Source: an uncultured Rubrobacteraceae bacterium
GTDB lineage: Bacteria > Actinomycetota > Rubrobacteria > Rubrobacterales > Rubrobacteraceae
NCBI GenBank assembly: GCA_902806105.1
Contig: CADCVI010000204.1
Coordinates: 1-22,788 of the forward strand
Reading direction: 5' to 3'
Length of the DNA stretch: 22,788 nucleotides
Positions 6,954 through 14,522 of this stretch are shown here, piece after piece (the stretch's first letter is position 1; every line of letters begins with the position of its first letter). The position numbers and the translations under genes are program-made. A model generated the notes under the pieces. It ran no database searches, was not told the DNA's origin, and worked only from the letters and a program-made list of their open reading frames with translations.

Positions 6954-7794
6954 TCGTTCCGAAGGGACGCCGCCCCGCAACACGGCCGCCCAGGCCCGCG
7001 CCGCCTTCGTAGCCTGGGTAGGCGAGGCCCCCGAAGGACGGTCCTTCGCCCAGGTGATCGTCCGCGCGCTGCCACAGGGCTACGAGTTGCGCCACGCTGC
7101 GGATGCCGGGAGGCCGTACGGCGGCCTCGACGCCCACTACGATCCGCGCGCGGCACGCGAGATCTCCAAGCGCACGGAGGCGGGCGAGTACCGACCGCTA
7201 AAGAGCTCCCCGAACCTAAAGCGGGGCTGGGTGCTGAGCGTGAAGGACGACCGGGGCCTCTACGTCGCCATGAACTATCTGTATCCCTCCGGCGTCGTCC
7301 ACTGGTACCTGTACCGACGGGGCGAGCTGGAGGTCACGAGCTACCGCGAGAACGCCGCGCGGCAGTCCGGTATCTACAAGCGGGTGCAGCGCCTCTCCGA
7401 CGAGGGCGTTCAGAACACGGCCAAGGCCTGCTGCGAAGACGCGGTCTGCCTCAAGAAGACCTTGTGGGACGTGGACGAGAACGTGCCCCTTGAGGCGGAG
7501 CGGGGGGAGGGTGAGATACCCTGCCCCGAGCCGTGCAGCATCTTCGTCTCCCTCGCCCGGCGCGTGAGGCTTTTCGAGCGCGAGAACAAGCGCGACCTCG
7601 ACGCCATCGGTCTCTCGCCGACCGAGAAGGAGGACCTCTCCGCCCTCGTCGAGGCGGCGGCGACGGGCCGCGTCGAGTTCGCCCGAGAGGCCGAGTTCGA
7701 GGAGCCCCTCAACGAGCGCCGGATGCGCTACCGCAAGCTAACCCTCGTCCCCAAGCTACGCCCCGGCGGGGGAGTCCCCCCGAACGGGGTCTAG
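6934..7794 (+). CDS. DR2241-like 4Fe-4S protein, partner of CbiX
   Basis: A 286-residue protein resembling the C-terminal half of Deinococcus DR2241, where CbiX repeats are fused to a stabilising domain and an iron-sulfur domain. Here those later domains form their own gene. Cysteines C166, C167 and C172 (ACCEDAVC) and C197 and C201 (IPCPEPC) are the cluster ligands. The N-terminal part, including KRGWVLSVKDDRGLYVAMNYLYPSGVVHWYLYRRG, looks like the stabilising domain. The TTG at 6934 overlaps cbiX by 20 bases and has GGAGG six bases upstream, so the two are translationally coupled and probably form a complex. The cluster may have a redox or structural role in chelation. The family assignment rests on recalled similarity. 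Confidence 0.75.
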   Translation: MRATSPDRSEGTPPRNTAAQARAAFVAWVGEAPEGRSFAQVIVRALPQGYELRHAADAGRPYGGLDAHYDPRAAREISKRTEAGEYRPLKSSPNLKRGWVLSVKDDRGLYVAMNYLYPSGVVHWYLYRRGELEVTSYRENAARQSGIYKRVQRLSDEGVQNTAKACCEDAVCLKKTLWDVDENVPLEAERGEGEIPCPEPCSIFVSLARRVRLFERENKRDLDAIGLSPTEKEDLSALVEAAATGRVEFAREAEFEEPLNERRMRYRKLTLVPKLRPGGGVPPNGV

Positions 7795-7795
7795 G

Positions 7796-8062
7796 GTGGC
7801 CCGCCCCGCCGTTCCGAACGACGCGCACCTGATCCAGATCGTTCGCGGGGCTCTGGGCCGTGACCCGGCGACGCGCGGGCTGCCCCGTCCGAACGTCAGC
7901 TCTTGCAAGCTCATCGTTAGCCTGCACGGTAGCGTCCCCGGGGCCGAGGAGAGCCGAATCTTCGAGGAGGCCGTGCTCAGGGTGCCCGGGGTGAGGGGCG
8001 TGGAGAACAAGCTGGTGTTAGCGGGCGGGAAACCGGAGACGGGCCACCGTCTGTTTTCGTAG
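7796..8062 (+). CDS. Small BON-domain-like protein
   Basis: An 88-residue protein starting at GTG 7796, one base after the stop of the DR2241-like gene. The pattern LIVSLHGSVPGAEESRIFEEAVLRVPGVRGVENKLVL is that of a BON domain: a beta strand with a Gly turn, a helix, then a PGVxxVxN strand. There is no signal peptide or membrane helix. BON domains often bind phospholipid or act in envelope maintenance; the role here is unknown. It is probably the last cotranscribed gene of the cbiX operon, and is followed by a second BON gene. Confidence 0.7.
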   Translation: MARPAVPNDAHLIQIVRGALGRDPATRGLPRPNVSSCKLIVSLHGSVPGAEESRIFEEAVLRVPGVRGVENKLVLAGGKPETGHRLFS

Positions 8063-8118
8063 CGGTAGTTGGGGGTATCAGGGTCCGACGTTTGTTGGCC
8101 AAGATCTGGAGGACCATC

Positions 8119-8799
8119 GTGGCGAAGGCGAAAGCAGCAGGGACGTTGCTGGGGACCAGCACCGGCAGAAAGGCGACTGCCAAGGCCGGCAAGGCTGCGG
8201 GCAAGGCCGCCGCGAAGACCGGCAAGGCGCAGGCCAAGCTCGCGAAGCAGGCGCTCAGTTCCTCCGAGCCCGCGGGCTCGCGCCTCCTCAAGTACGGGCT
8301 CTTCGCCCTCGGAGGCTTCGCCATCGGCGCCCTCGTGGCCCGAGCCGGCGGCGACGACGCCTCGTTCAGCCAGGGTACCGGCCAGCACAGCCCGGATGCC
8401 GACAGCCCCGCCGGGCGGCGCGGGGAGACCTGGGGCTCCGGCACCCCGACCGGCTCCGGAACGGCCCAGCAGTACCAGAAGCCCGAGGACACGAACCGCA
8501 CCGGGTCCGAGCGCGAGTACTCCGATCCGTCGAGCGGGCCGCTGATCGGGCGGAGCCACAACCCCGAGAGGGGCGACGTGCCGGTTCAGTACGAGGAGCG
8601 CGAGAACCGCATCCGGACAAGGATCGGGGAGGACCCGCGCACCCTCGGCCTGCAGCACCTCAACGTCGAGGTGAACGACGACGTGGCCGACATAAGGGGC
8701 GTGGCCCCCACGCAGGGCGCGAAGGAGGCGGTCAGCGAGATCGCCGCCGACACCCCCGGCATCCGGGAGGTGCGCAACCTGATGACGGTCTCCTCGTAG
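8119..8799 (+). CDS. BON-domain protein with Lys/Ala-rich N-terminus and one membrane segment
   Basis: A 226-residue protein. Residues 1-45 are rich in Lys and Ala with repeated AKAGKAAGK-like units, resembling a histone H1 tail. A single hydrophobic segment follows (LLKYGLFALGGFAIGALVA, about 60-78), then a Gly/Ser/Pro-rich linker of about 80 residues. A C-terminal BON domain (IRTRIGEDP to PGIREVRNLMTVSS) ends it. I prefer GTG 8119, which has GGAGG six bases upstream; the same frame also opens at TTG 8092, but with a weak ribosome site. The basic tail could face the cytoplasm and touch nucleic acid or membrane lipid while the BON domain lies outside, but the topology is inferred. A perfect hairpin follows the stop. 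Confidence 0.72.
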   Translation: MAKAKAAGTLLGTSTGRKATAKAGKAAGKAAAKTGKAQAKLAKQALSSSEPAGSRLLKYGLFALGGFAIGALVARAGGDDASFSQGTGQHSPDADSPAGRRGETWGSGTPTGSGTAQQYQKPEDTNRTGSEREYSDPSSGPLIGRSHNPERGDVPVQYEERENRIRTRIGEDPRTLGLQHLNVEVNDDVADIRGVAPTQGAKEAVSEIAADTPGIREVRNLMTVSS

Positions 8800-8818
8800 G
8801 AGCGATCGGACGAAAGCA

Positions 8819-8856
8819 GGAGGGGGCCGGTCGGATGCGTCCGACCGGCCCCCTCC
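8819..8856. terminator. Perfect 17-bp bidirectional hairpin
   Basis: Arms 8819-8835 and 8840-8856 pair without a mismatch over 17 bp (outer GGAGGGGGCC, inner GGTCGGA) around the loop TGCG. It lies between the BON gene (plus) and the phosphomannomutase (minus), which converge, and should end both. As elsewhere in this window, no T tract follows. Confidence 0.8.
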
Positions 8857-8871
8857 GCGCGTGGGTGCCGG

Positions 8872-10227
8872 CTAGCCCCTGATCATCTCCAGCAGCGCGT
8901 CCCGCTCGCGTTCCATCGTCTCCCTGTCCTTCGCCTCGACGTTCAGGCGGAGCAGGGGCTCGGTGTTCGAGGGCCTCACGTTGAACCACGAGTCGCCCAG
9001 ATCCACGGTCAGCCCGTCGAGGTGGTCCACCTCGACGCCGTCCCGGCTCCCGTAGCGCTCCTCGACCTTTTGGAGGGCCGTCTCCTGGTCCCCTACCTCG
9101 GAGTTGATTTCCCCGGAGCGGACGTACGGGTCTATGGGGGAGATCAGCTCGGAGAGCGGACCGTCCTGGCGGGCGACGAGCTCGGCGGCGGTCAGCATGG
9201 CGATGATGCCGGAGTCGGCGAAGTAGTTGTCCCGGAAGTAGAAGTGCCCGGAGTGCTCGCCGCCGAACGCCGCGTCGTTGGAGCGCATCTGCGGCTTGAT
9301 GATGGAGTGCCCTGCCTTCGTGCGGATGGGCCTTCCTCCCTCGCGGCGCACGAGCTCGGGGAGGGCCTTGGAGCAGACGGCGCTGTGGACGATCGCCGCC
9401 CCCGGCTCCTTCTCCAGGACGCTCTTGGCGACCAGGGCGGCGAGGATGTCGCCCCCGATCGTGTTCCCCTTCTCGTCGACTATAAAGACCCTGTCGGCGT
9501 CGCCGTCGAAGGCGGCCCCGAAGTCGGCGCCCTCCTCGACGACGCGGGCTTGCAACTCCTCCATGTTCTCGGGCTCTATCGGGTTCGGGGGGTGGTTCGG
9601 GAACGAGCCGTCGAGCTCGAAGTACATGGGGACGTACTCGAAGGGGAGACCGTCGAAGATCGGCGGGAGCATCTTCCCGGCCATCCCGTTCCCGGCGTCC
9701 ACCACGATCTTCAGGGGCCGCAGGCCGTCCGTGTTTATAAAGCGGCGGCAGTGCACGGCGTACTCGTCCGCGATGTCGCCCTCTTCGACGGAGCCCGCGT
9801 ACTCGGCCGGCCCCGGGAGCTTGCCATGGGTTATGAGGTCCCGGATCTGCTTTATCCCCTCGTCGCCGGAGAGGGCGATGGCCTGTTCCCGGCACAGCTT
9901 GAAGCCGTTGTAGTCCTTGGGGTTGTGCGAGGCCGTGATCATCGCGCCGCCGTGCTCCTCGAGGTGGCCTACCGCGAAGTACAGGGCATCCGTCGAGACG
10001 AGCCCGAGGTCGAGGACGTCCGCGCCCGCTTCCGTGACGCCCTGGACGAACGCGTCCCTCAGGGCCTCGCCGGAGAGGCGCATGTCGCGGCCCACCACGA
10101 CGCGCGAGCCGCCGAGCCCGAGGTGGTACACGTAGGCCCGTCCGATGTCCCGCGCCACGTCCTCGTTCAGGGCGTCGGGGTAGAACCCCCGGATGTCGTA
10201 GGCCTTGAAGATTGACTCGTCGATCAC
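8872..10227 (-). CDS. manB: Phosphomannomutase/phosphoglucomutase
   Basis: A 451-residue alpha-D-phosphohexomutase, the usual length of the PMM/PGM group. All four signature blocks are present: the phosphoserine S100 in TASHNPKDYNG, the magnesium site DGDADR (241-246), the sugar-binding GGEHSGH (322-328), and the phosphate-binding RPSNTEP near the C-terminus. It interconverts the 1- and 6-phosphates of mannose or glucose in the cytoplasm, feeding sugar nucleotides for cell-wall or polysaccharide synthesis. The N-terminal AYDIRG block is intact. The GTG at 10225-10227 has AAGGGAGC upstream. It is transcribed singly, ended by the 8819-8856 hairpin, and divergent from the envelope genes that may use its products. 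Confidence 0.93.
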   Translation of the reverse strand: MIDESIFKAYDIRGFYPDALNEDVARDIGRAYVYHLGLGGSRVVVGRDMRLSGEALRDAFVQGVTEAGADVLDLGLVSTDALYFAVGHLEEHGGAMITASHNPKDYNGFKLCREQAIALSGDEGIKQIRDLITHGKLPGPAEYAGSVEEGDIADEYAVHCRRFINTDGLRPLKIVVDAGNGMAGKMLPPIFDGLPFEYVPMYFELDGSFPNHPPNPIEPENMEELQARVVEEGADFGAAFDGDADRVFIVDEKGNTIGGDILAALVAKSVLEKEPGAAIVHSAVCSKALPELVRREGGRPIRTKAGHSIIKPQMRSNDAAFGGEHSGHFYFRDNYFADSGIIAMLTAAELVARQDGPLSELISPIDPYVRSGEINSEVGDQETALQKVEERYGSRDGVEVDHLDGLTVDLGDSWFNVRPSNTEPLLRLNVEAKDRETMERERDALLEMIRG

Positions 10228-10274
10228 TACGCTCCCCTTCTACCTCCGGGTAGTACGGTCCCGCTCTTCGGGGC

Positions 10275-10301
10275 TTGATCTCCCCGCACCTCCGGTACAA
10301 T
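10275..10301 (+). promoter_or_regulatory. Promoter before the CPBP gene
   Basis: TTGATC (10275-10280) and TACAAT (10296-10301) with a 15-base spacer, short but acceptable. An ATG lies eight bases after the -10, so the transcript could start at or near that codon and be leaderless for the small frame at 10310. Confidence 0.5.
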
Positions 10302-10309
10302 AGCGGACT

Positions 10310-10345
10310 ATGATGGCCTGTGCAGACCGCCCCGAAACCCCTTGA
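10310..10345 (+). CDS. Possible 11-residue leader peptide
   Basis: A tiny frame, MMACADRPETP, starting eight bases after the TACAAT box. Its TGA overlaps the next ATG (TGATG at 10343-10347). The CPBP gene has no visible ribosome binding site, so coupled re-initiation from this leader would explain its translation. It may also be chance. Confidence 0.22.
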   Translation: MMACADRPETP

Positions 10346-10905
10346 TGGGGTCCCGTCTACCGCTCACAGCCGCCCTGTTCTACGCCGCCTTCATCCTCGT
10401 CGCGGGCGTGATCGGCGTCCTCTCCGGCCGCAACGTCTTCGACCCCGGCGGCCCGCTGGTGTTCTCCCTCTCTCTCGGCGCTGCGACGGCCCTCGGGACG
10501 GTGCTGCTCGGCCTTCTCGCCTACGGGGCTTTCCCGGTCTTCCGCAAGCTCGCCGGGGAAGCCGCCCCGTTGCTTCTGGACGGGATGCGCGTCCGCGACC
10601 TCGTCCTCCTCGCGGTCCTCTCCGGGGTGGGGGAGGAGGCGCTCTTCAGGGGGGCTTTGCAGCCGGAGATCGGCCTCGTCGCCGCGTCGCTCCTCTTCGG
10701 CGCCCTGCACCTGGGCCCCGACAGGCGTTACCTCTTGTGGACGGCCTGGGCCGTCGGGGCGGGTTTCCTTTTCGGCGGCCTCTACGCCTGGACGGGCGGT
10801 ATCCTCGCCCCCGTGGTCGCCCACGTCCTGCACAACGGCGCGACGCTGCTCCTGTGGCGGCGTTCCAGGATGCTCGGGCGCGACCCGTTCGGCGAGGCGG
10901 CGTGA
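10345..10905 (+). CDS. CPBP family intramembrane glutamic protease
   Basis: A 186-residue membrane protein of the CPBP (CAAX protease and bacteriocin-processing) family. Catalytic motifs are E97-E98 with R102 (GEEALFRG), F118 and H122 (FGALHLG), and H160 with N164 (AHVLHN). About five or six hydrophobic segments span the chain. Its substrate is unknown; such proteases cut membrane proteins or modify prenylated or secreted peptides. Translation could begin at TTG 10342 or ATG 10345; neither has a good Shine-Dalgarno site, which suggests coupling to the leader frame at 10310. The next gene overlaps by four bases (GTGA), so they are cotranslated. Confidence 0.85.
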   Translation: MGSRLPLTAALFYAAFILVAGVIGVLSGRNVFDPGGPLVFSLSLGAATALGTVLLGLLAYGAFPVFRKLAGEAAPLLLDGMRVRDLVLLAVLSGVGEEALFRGALQPEIGLVAASLLFGALHLGPDRRYLLWTAWAVGAGFLFGGLYAWTGGILAPVVAHVLHNGATLLLWRRSRMLGRDPFGEAA

Positions 10906-11444
10906 CCGCGTTACCGAACACCAAGACCAGAGGGGCGGGGAGGCGGTGGCCCCTTTTCGTCCTCGTCGCGGCGGCGCTCGTGGCGCTCGGGCTCGGGGTC
11001 GAGTCTTTCCTGAGGGCAGAGGACTTCACGCCAGGGGAGGAGATCTCCTCGCCCAGCATCCGCGACGTCTCGGTCAGCGCCGAGAACAGGCTGTATCCGC
11101 CGCCGGACGTCAACTACTTCGGCGAGCGGCCCGAGACGGTCTACGTGTACCTGAGCGTCGAGGACCTTCCGACCGGGGAGGACCTGCGGGCGAGGGTTCA
11201 GCGCTCCGGGAGCCGTTCGGCGCTGTCGATGCTCTTCGGGCGGGAGGATGGGATCGAGGCGGTCGACGAGCAGGAGGACCAGTTGAGCTCCAGGGGCGAA
11301 GACGGAGGGGCCTCCGGGGTCGTGAAGTTCGCCCTCCAGGCTCGCTCCGGCGAGCCCATCCCCCCCGGCAACTACACCGTGGAGATCACGGGCGCCCGTG
11401 GCGGTGAGGCGGCAGTCCGCAAGCTCTTCGTCGTCCAGCGCTAG
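10902..11444 (+). CDS. Membrane-anchored protein of unknown function
   Basis: A 180-residue protein that I do not recognise. A basic N-terminus precedes a single hydrophobic segment (WPLFVLVAAALVALGLGVESFL, about 15-36), either a signal anchor or an uncleaved signal peptide. The rest is polar and outside: a short Ser-rich stretch, then VYVYLSVEDLPTGEDLRARV and a closing NYTVEITGARGGEAAVRKLFVVQR that reads like an Ig-like or other beta domain. It has no LPxTG sorting motif. The GTG overlaps the CPBP stop by four bases, so the two are coupled and this protein may be a substrate or partner of that protease. Confidence 0.7.
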   Translation: MTALPNTKTRGAGRRWPLFVLVAAALVALGLGVESFLRAEDFTPGEEISSPSIRDVSVSAENRLYPPPDVNYFGERPETVYVYLSVEDLPTGEDLRARVQRSGSRSALSMLFGREDGIEAVDEQEDQLSSRGEDGGASGVVKFALQARSGEPIPPGNYTVEITGARGGEAAVRKLFVVQR

Positions 11445-11485
11445 CGCACGAACGTAGAGGTTCTAGTGGGCGGATTTTTTTCGGA

Positions 11486-11491
11486 TACAAT
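11486..11491 (+). promoter_or_regulatory. -10 element before the sortase gene
   Basis: TACAAT in the context GGATACAATGGG, about 50 bases before the sortase ATG and after a TTTTTTT run (11475-11481). No convincing -35 is seen at 16-18 bases. It suggests that the sortase has its own promoter. Confidence 0.4.
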
Positions 11492-11539
11492 GGGTTGCGT
11501 TCGTGAGGTGTCGTGCAGGGTGGCCGTTTCGGAGGGAGG

Positions 11540-12163
11540 ATGCGTATCAAGAGCACGATCTTGAGCTTGTTGAGCCTCGTCCTCGTTGGTGCGGGCATCG
11601 CCCTGATCGCGAGCTTCTTTCTCGGCACCGACCTTATCGGCAGGGTTGGTGCGGGCGACCAGGAGAGCGATGAGGCCAGGGACTTTAACGTGCCGGTCCT
11701 CGAAGAGCCATCCGGACCCGCCAAGGCCCCCGAGGGGCCCGAGGACAAGACGCTCACCGTCACCATCCCGGAGATGGAGGTCGAAGGGGCCGCCGTGCCG
11801 AACGCGAAGGGGGACGACGAGGCCAAGCTCAAGGACAACCTCGGCATCCACCTGCAAGGGACGGGCTTCCCATGGGAGGAAGGGGCCAACGTGTACATAG
11901 CCGGGCACCGTCTCGGCTACCCGAACACGGACTCGTTTCTCGCGTTCTGGGACCTCGACGTCCTGGAGAACGGGGACGAGATCACGGTTACGGACGCCAA
12001 CGGCGAGGAGTACACGTACAGGGTCTTCAAGGAGGTAGTCGTCGAGCCGACGGACCTCGAGGTCACCAGGCCCGTGCCCGGCAAGGACGTGCTCACGCTC
12101 CAGACCTGCACGCTGCCGGACTACTCGCAGCGCCTCATCGTGCAGGCCGAGAAGGTCGCTTAG
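11540..12163 (+). CDS. Sortase, class E-like
   Basis: A 207-residue transpeptidase. An N-terminal signal anchor (residues 5-28) is followed by a linker and a sortase domain. The catalytic triad is visible: H123 in YIAGHRLGYP, C190 in LTLQTCTLPDY, and R198 in SQRLIVQA. The TLxTC and RLIV pattern is typical of class E sortases in high-GC Gram-positives. It would join proteins with a C-terminal sorting signal to peptidoglycan, but no sorting-signal protein lies in this window. I chose ATG 11540 with GGAGG four bases before it; the same frame opens at GTG 11513. It is directly upstream of PBP2 in an envelope cluster. Confidence 0.88.
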   Translation: MRIKSTILSLLSLVLVGAGIALIASFFLGTDLIGRVGAGDQESDEARDFNVPVLEEPSGPAKAPEGPEDKTLTVTIPEMEVEGAAVPNAKGDDEAKLKDNLGIHLQGTGFPWEEGANVYIAGHRLGYPNTDSFLAFWDLDVLENGDEITVTDANGEEYTYRVFKEVVVEPTDLEVTRPVPGKDVLTLQTCTLPDYSQRLIVQAEKVA

Positions 12164-12233
12164 GGGTAGCGCTGTCGTGGCCGCTACGGGTGTAACGCCA
12201 AAACGTAATCGTTGTGGGGGGGGATAGGAAGAG
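12164..12233 (+). promoter_or_regulatory. Sortase-PBP2 gap with inverted repeats
   Basis: GTAGCG (12166-12171) pairs with CGCTAC (12182-12187), a weak 6-bp hairpin just after the sortase stop. A second near-palindrome, CAAAACG (12199-12205) and CGTTGTG (12210-12216) around TAAT, has one mismatch and lies just before the PBP2 start; it could be an operator. No clear promoter is visible. Confidence 0.3.
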
Positions 12234-14492
12234 TTGCTGCGGACGAGACCGCCGGTCGATGTAGGGCGCGTGAAGCGCCCCGGGAAGAATGGGCCTTCCA
12301 GGAGGAAGGAGCCCGAGCCTTCGATCACCAAAGCCAGGATGCAGGTCCGCGTCGTCGCGCTCGCGATGATCGTCGCGGCCGTCTTCATAACCCTGGGCTT
12401 CAGGCTCTGGTATCTGCAGGTCATCACCGGGCAGGAGCACTCCAGCTTCGCTCAGAACACCACCACGCGCGAGGTCAAGATCCCGGCGCAGCGCGGCGTG
12501 ATCTACGACCGCAACGGCGAGGTCCTCGCGAACAACGTCCCCGGCCTCAACGTCACCATCGTCCCGAACGCCATCCCCCGCGAGAAGGTCGAGGAGCTGG
12601 CGGGCATCCTGGAGGCGGATGAGGAGGCAGTCCTCGCCCAGTACGACGCGGCCTTCGAGTACGGCAACCAGTACAGCCCGATGCTCGTCAAGGAGAACGC
12701 GAGCCGCGAGGACGTCATGTACGTCAGCGAGCGGACGGAGGAGTTCGAGGGCCTCGTGGTGAACGACGACTACGTGCGCAACTACCCCGAGAGCTCCCTC
12801 GCCTCGCACATACTGGGCTACACCGGTGCCGTGACGACCGAGGAGCTGGGGGCGGGCGGCATCTACGACGGGCTCCCAAACGACGCAGTCGTCGGCAAGG
12901 GCGGGGTGGAGCTCGCGTACGAGGAAGTCCTGCACGGTAAGCCCGGGAAAAAGGAATACAACGTCGACGCTCTCGGGCGCGAGGTAGAGGTTCGCACGGC
13001 CGATGGCCGGCGCTTCGACGGTCGCGACGAGGAGATTCCCGAGCAGGGAGAGCCCGCCCGCATCACCGATCCCGTCGCGGGCAAGGACGTCTCGCTCACC
13101 GTGGACATGGAGCTACAGCAGACCGCGGAGGACGAGCTCGACGCCGCCATCGCCCGCGCTCAGGAGAACGGCTACGAAGGCTCCGGCGGGGCCGTCGTCG
13201 CCATGGACCCGAGAAACGGCGAGATCCTCGCGATGGCGAGCCGCCCGAACTTTGACCCGCAGCTTTTCGTCGGCGGTATCACGGGGGCCGAGGAGATCGA
13301 GCAATTCGATTTCCTGAACTCCGAGTACGCCAACGCCCCGTTCGCCAACCGCGCGATAGCGGGCGCCTACCCGGCCGCCTCGACCTTCAAGGTCTTCACC
13401 GGGATGGCGGGCCTGGCCTTCGGCGTGATAGACGCGGCGACGACGGTGACCGACACGGGCGAGTGCTGGCGGCCGCGGGGCTCCATCGGCGGCTGCTGGC
13501 AGGGCTGGCGCGAGAACAGCCCGAAGTACGACGTCCTCGGTCCCCACGGGACCCAGAACTTCGCCCAGGCCCTCGGCGACTCGAACAACAAGTTCTTCTA
13601 CCAGGTGGCCGACTGGATCTGGAACAGCACCAACGACGAGAACTGGCTCCCGAAGTTCTACGAGAGGTTCGGCTTCGGCGCCCCGACGGGCACCGATCTC
13701 CCGGGCGAGGCGGCCGGTCGCATCCCCACGAGCCAGTGGCAGGAGGAGGCCGGGGGCACCCCCGACGACAAGCTTTGGACCGTCGGCCGGTGGGTCAACC
13801 TCTCCATAGGGCAGGGCGATCTCCTGGTCACCCCGGTGCAGCTTGTCCGGGGCTACGCCGCGATCCACAACGGCGGTACCCTCGTCACCCCGCACGTCGG
13901 GCGCGAGATCCGGGACCAGAACGGCGAGGTGGTCGAGGACATCGCCCCCGAACCGGCCGGGAAGCTGGAGGGCGTCGACCCGCAATCCCTCCAGAACACG
14001 ATAGAAGGCATGAGGATGGTCACGGCCAAGAAGGGGACCGCCGAGAACGCCTTCAAGGGCTCCAAGCTGCCGATAATCGGCAAGACGGGCACGGGCGAGA
14101 TGACGGGCGGGAAGTTCGTCAACTGGTTCGCCGGGTGGGCCGAAAACCAGGAGCGGCCCCTCGTGGTCCTCACGATGGTCGAGGGGGGCGGCGCCTTCGA
14201 GCAGGGCAGCGAGGTCACCACGGCACCTGCCGCCCGCCACATCATCGAGGCGTACTACGACGTCGAGCAGTCGCCGGAGGATCCACGGCCCACCGCCGCT
14301 GCTACCGCTGCACCGTCCCCCGAGCAGCCGGCGGCCGGGTCCAGCGTAGACGCCTCGCCCTCGGGCCCCGGCCTCGGGGAATCCCTGGCACCGGACACCG
14401 CCGGCGGCAACGTCCTGTCCCCGGCCGCGACGACACCGGGCTACGCCCCGCCGGTGTATGCCGAGCCGGCTTATCCACCGATCCCTTATTAA
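12234..14492 (+). CDS. mrdA: Penicillin-binding protein 2, peptidoglycan transpeptidase
   Basis: A 752-residue class B penicillin-binding protein. A membrane anchor (about 36-60) precedes the dimerisation domain, which begins with PAQRGVIYDRNGEVLANN. The transpeptidase domain has S383-TFK, S450-NN and K617-TG, so all three active-site motifs are intact. It crosslinks peptidoglycan during cell elongation at the outer face of the membrane. The last 75 residues are a Pro/Ala/Ser-rich tail ending PVYAEPAYPPIPY, an extension not needed for catalysis. The TTG at 12234 has a weak GGAAGAG site. The gene lies between sortase and lgt; the usual partner rodA is not in the window. The longer antisense and plus-frame readings inside it are codon-bias artefacts. 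Confidence 0.93.
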   Translation: MLRTRPPVDVGRVKRPGKNGPSRRKEPEPSITKARMQVRVVALAMIVAAVFITLGFRLWYLQVITGQEHSSFAQNTTTREVKIPAQRGVIYDRNGEVLANNVPGLNVTIVPNAIPREKVEELAGILEADEEAVLAQYDAAFEYGNQYSPMLVKENASREDVMYVSERTEEFEGLVVNDDYVRNYPESSLASHILGYTGAVTTEELGAGGIYDGLPNDAVVGKGGVELAYEEVLHGKPGKKEYNVDALGREVEVRTADGRRFDGRDEEIPEQGEPARITDPVAGKDVSLTVDMELQQTAEDELDAAIARAQENGYEGSGGAVVAMDPRNGEILAMASRPNFDPQLFVGGITGAEEIEQFDFLNSEYANAPFANRAIAGAYPAASTFKVFTGMAGLAFGVIDAATTVTDTGECWRPRGSIGGCWQGWRENSPKYDVLGPHGTQNFAQALGDSNNKFFYQVADWIWNSTNDENWLPKFYERFGFGAPTGTDLPGEAAGRIPTSQWQEEAGGTPDDKLWTVGRWVNLSIGQGDLLVTPVQLVRGYAAIHNGGTLVTPHVGREIRDQNGEVVEDIAPEPAGKLEGVDPQSLQNTIEGMRMVTAKKGTAENAFKGSKLPIIGKTGTGEMTGGKFVNWFAGWAENQERPLVVLTMVEGGGAFEQGSEVTTAPAARHIIEAYYDVEQSPEDPRPTAAATAAPSPEQPAAGSSVDASPSGPGLGESLAPDTAGGNVLSPAATTPGYAPPVYAEPAYPPIPY

Positions 14493-14522
14493 CCCCGAAG
14501 GCCAGTGAGCCAAGGAGACCCG

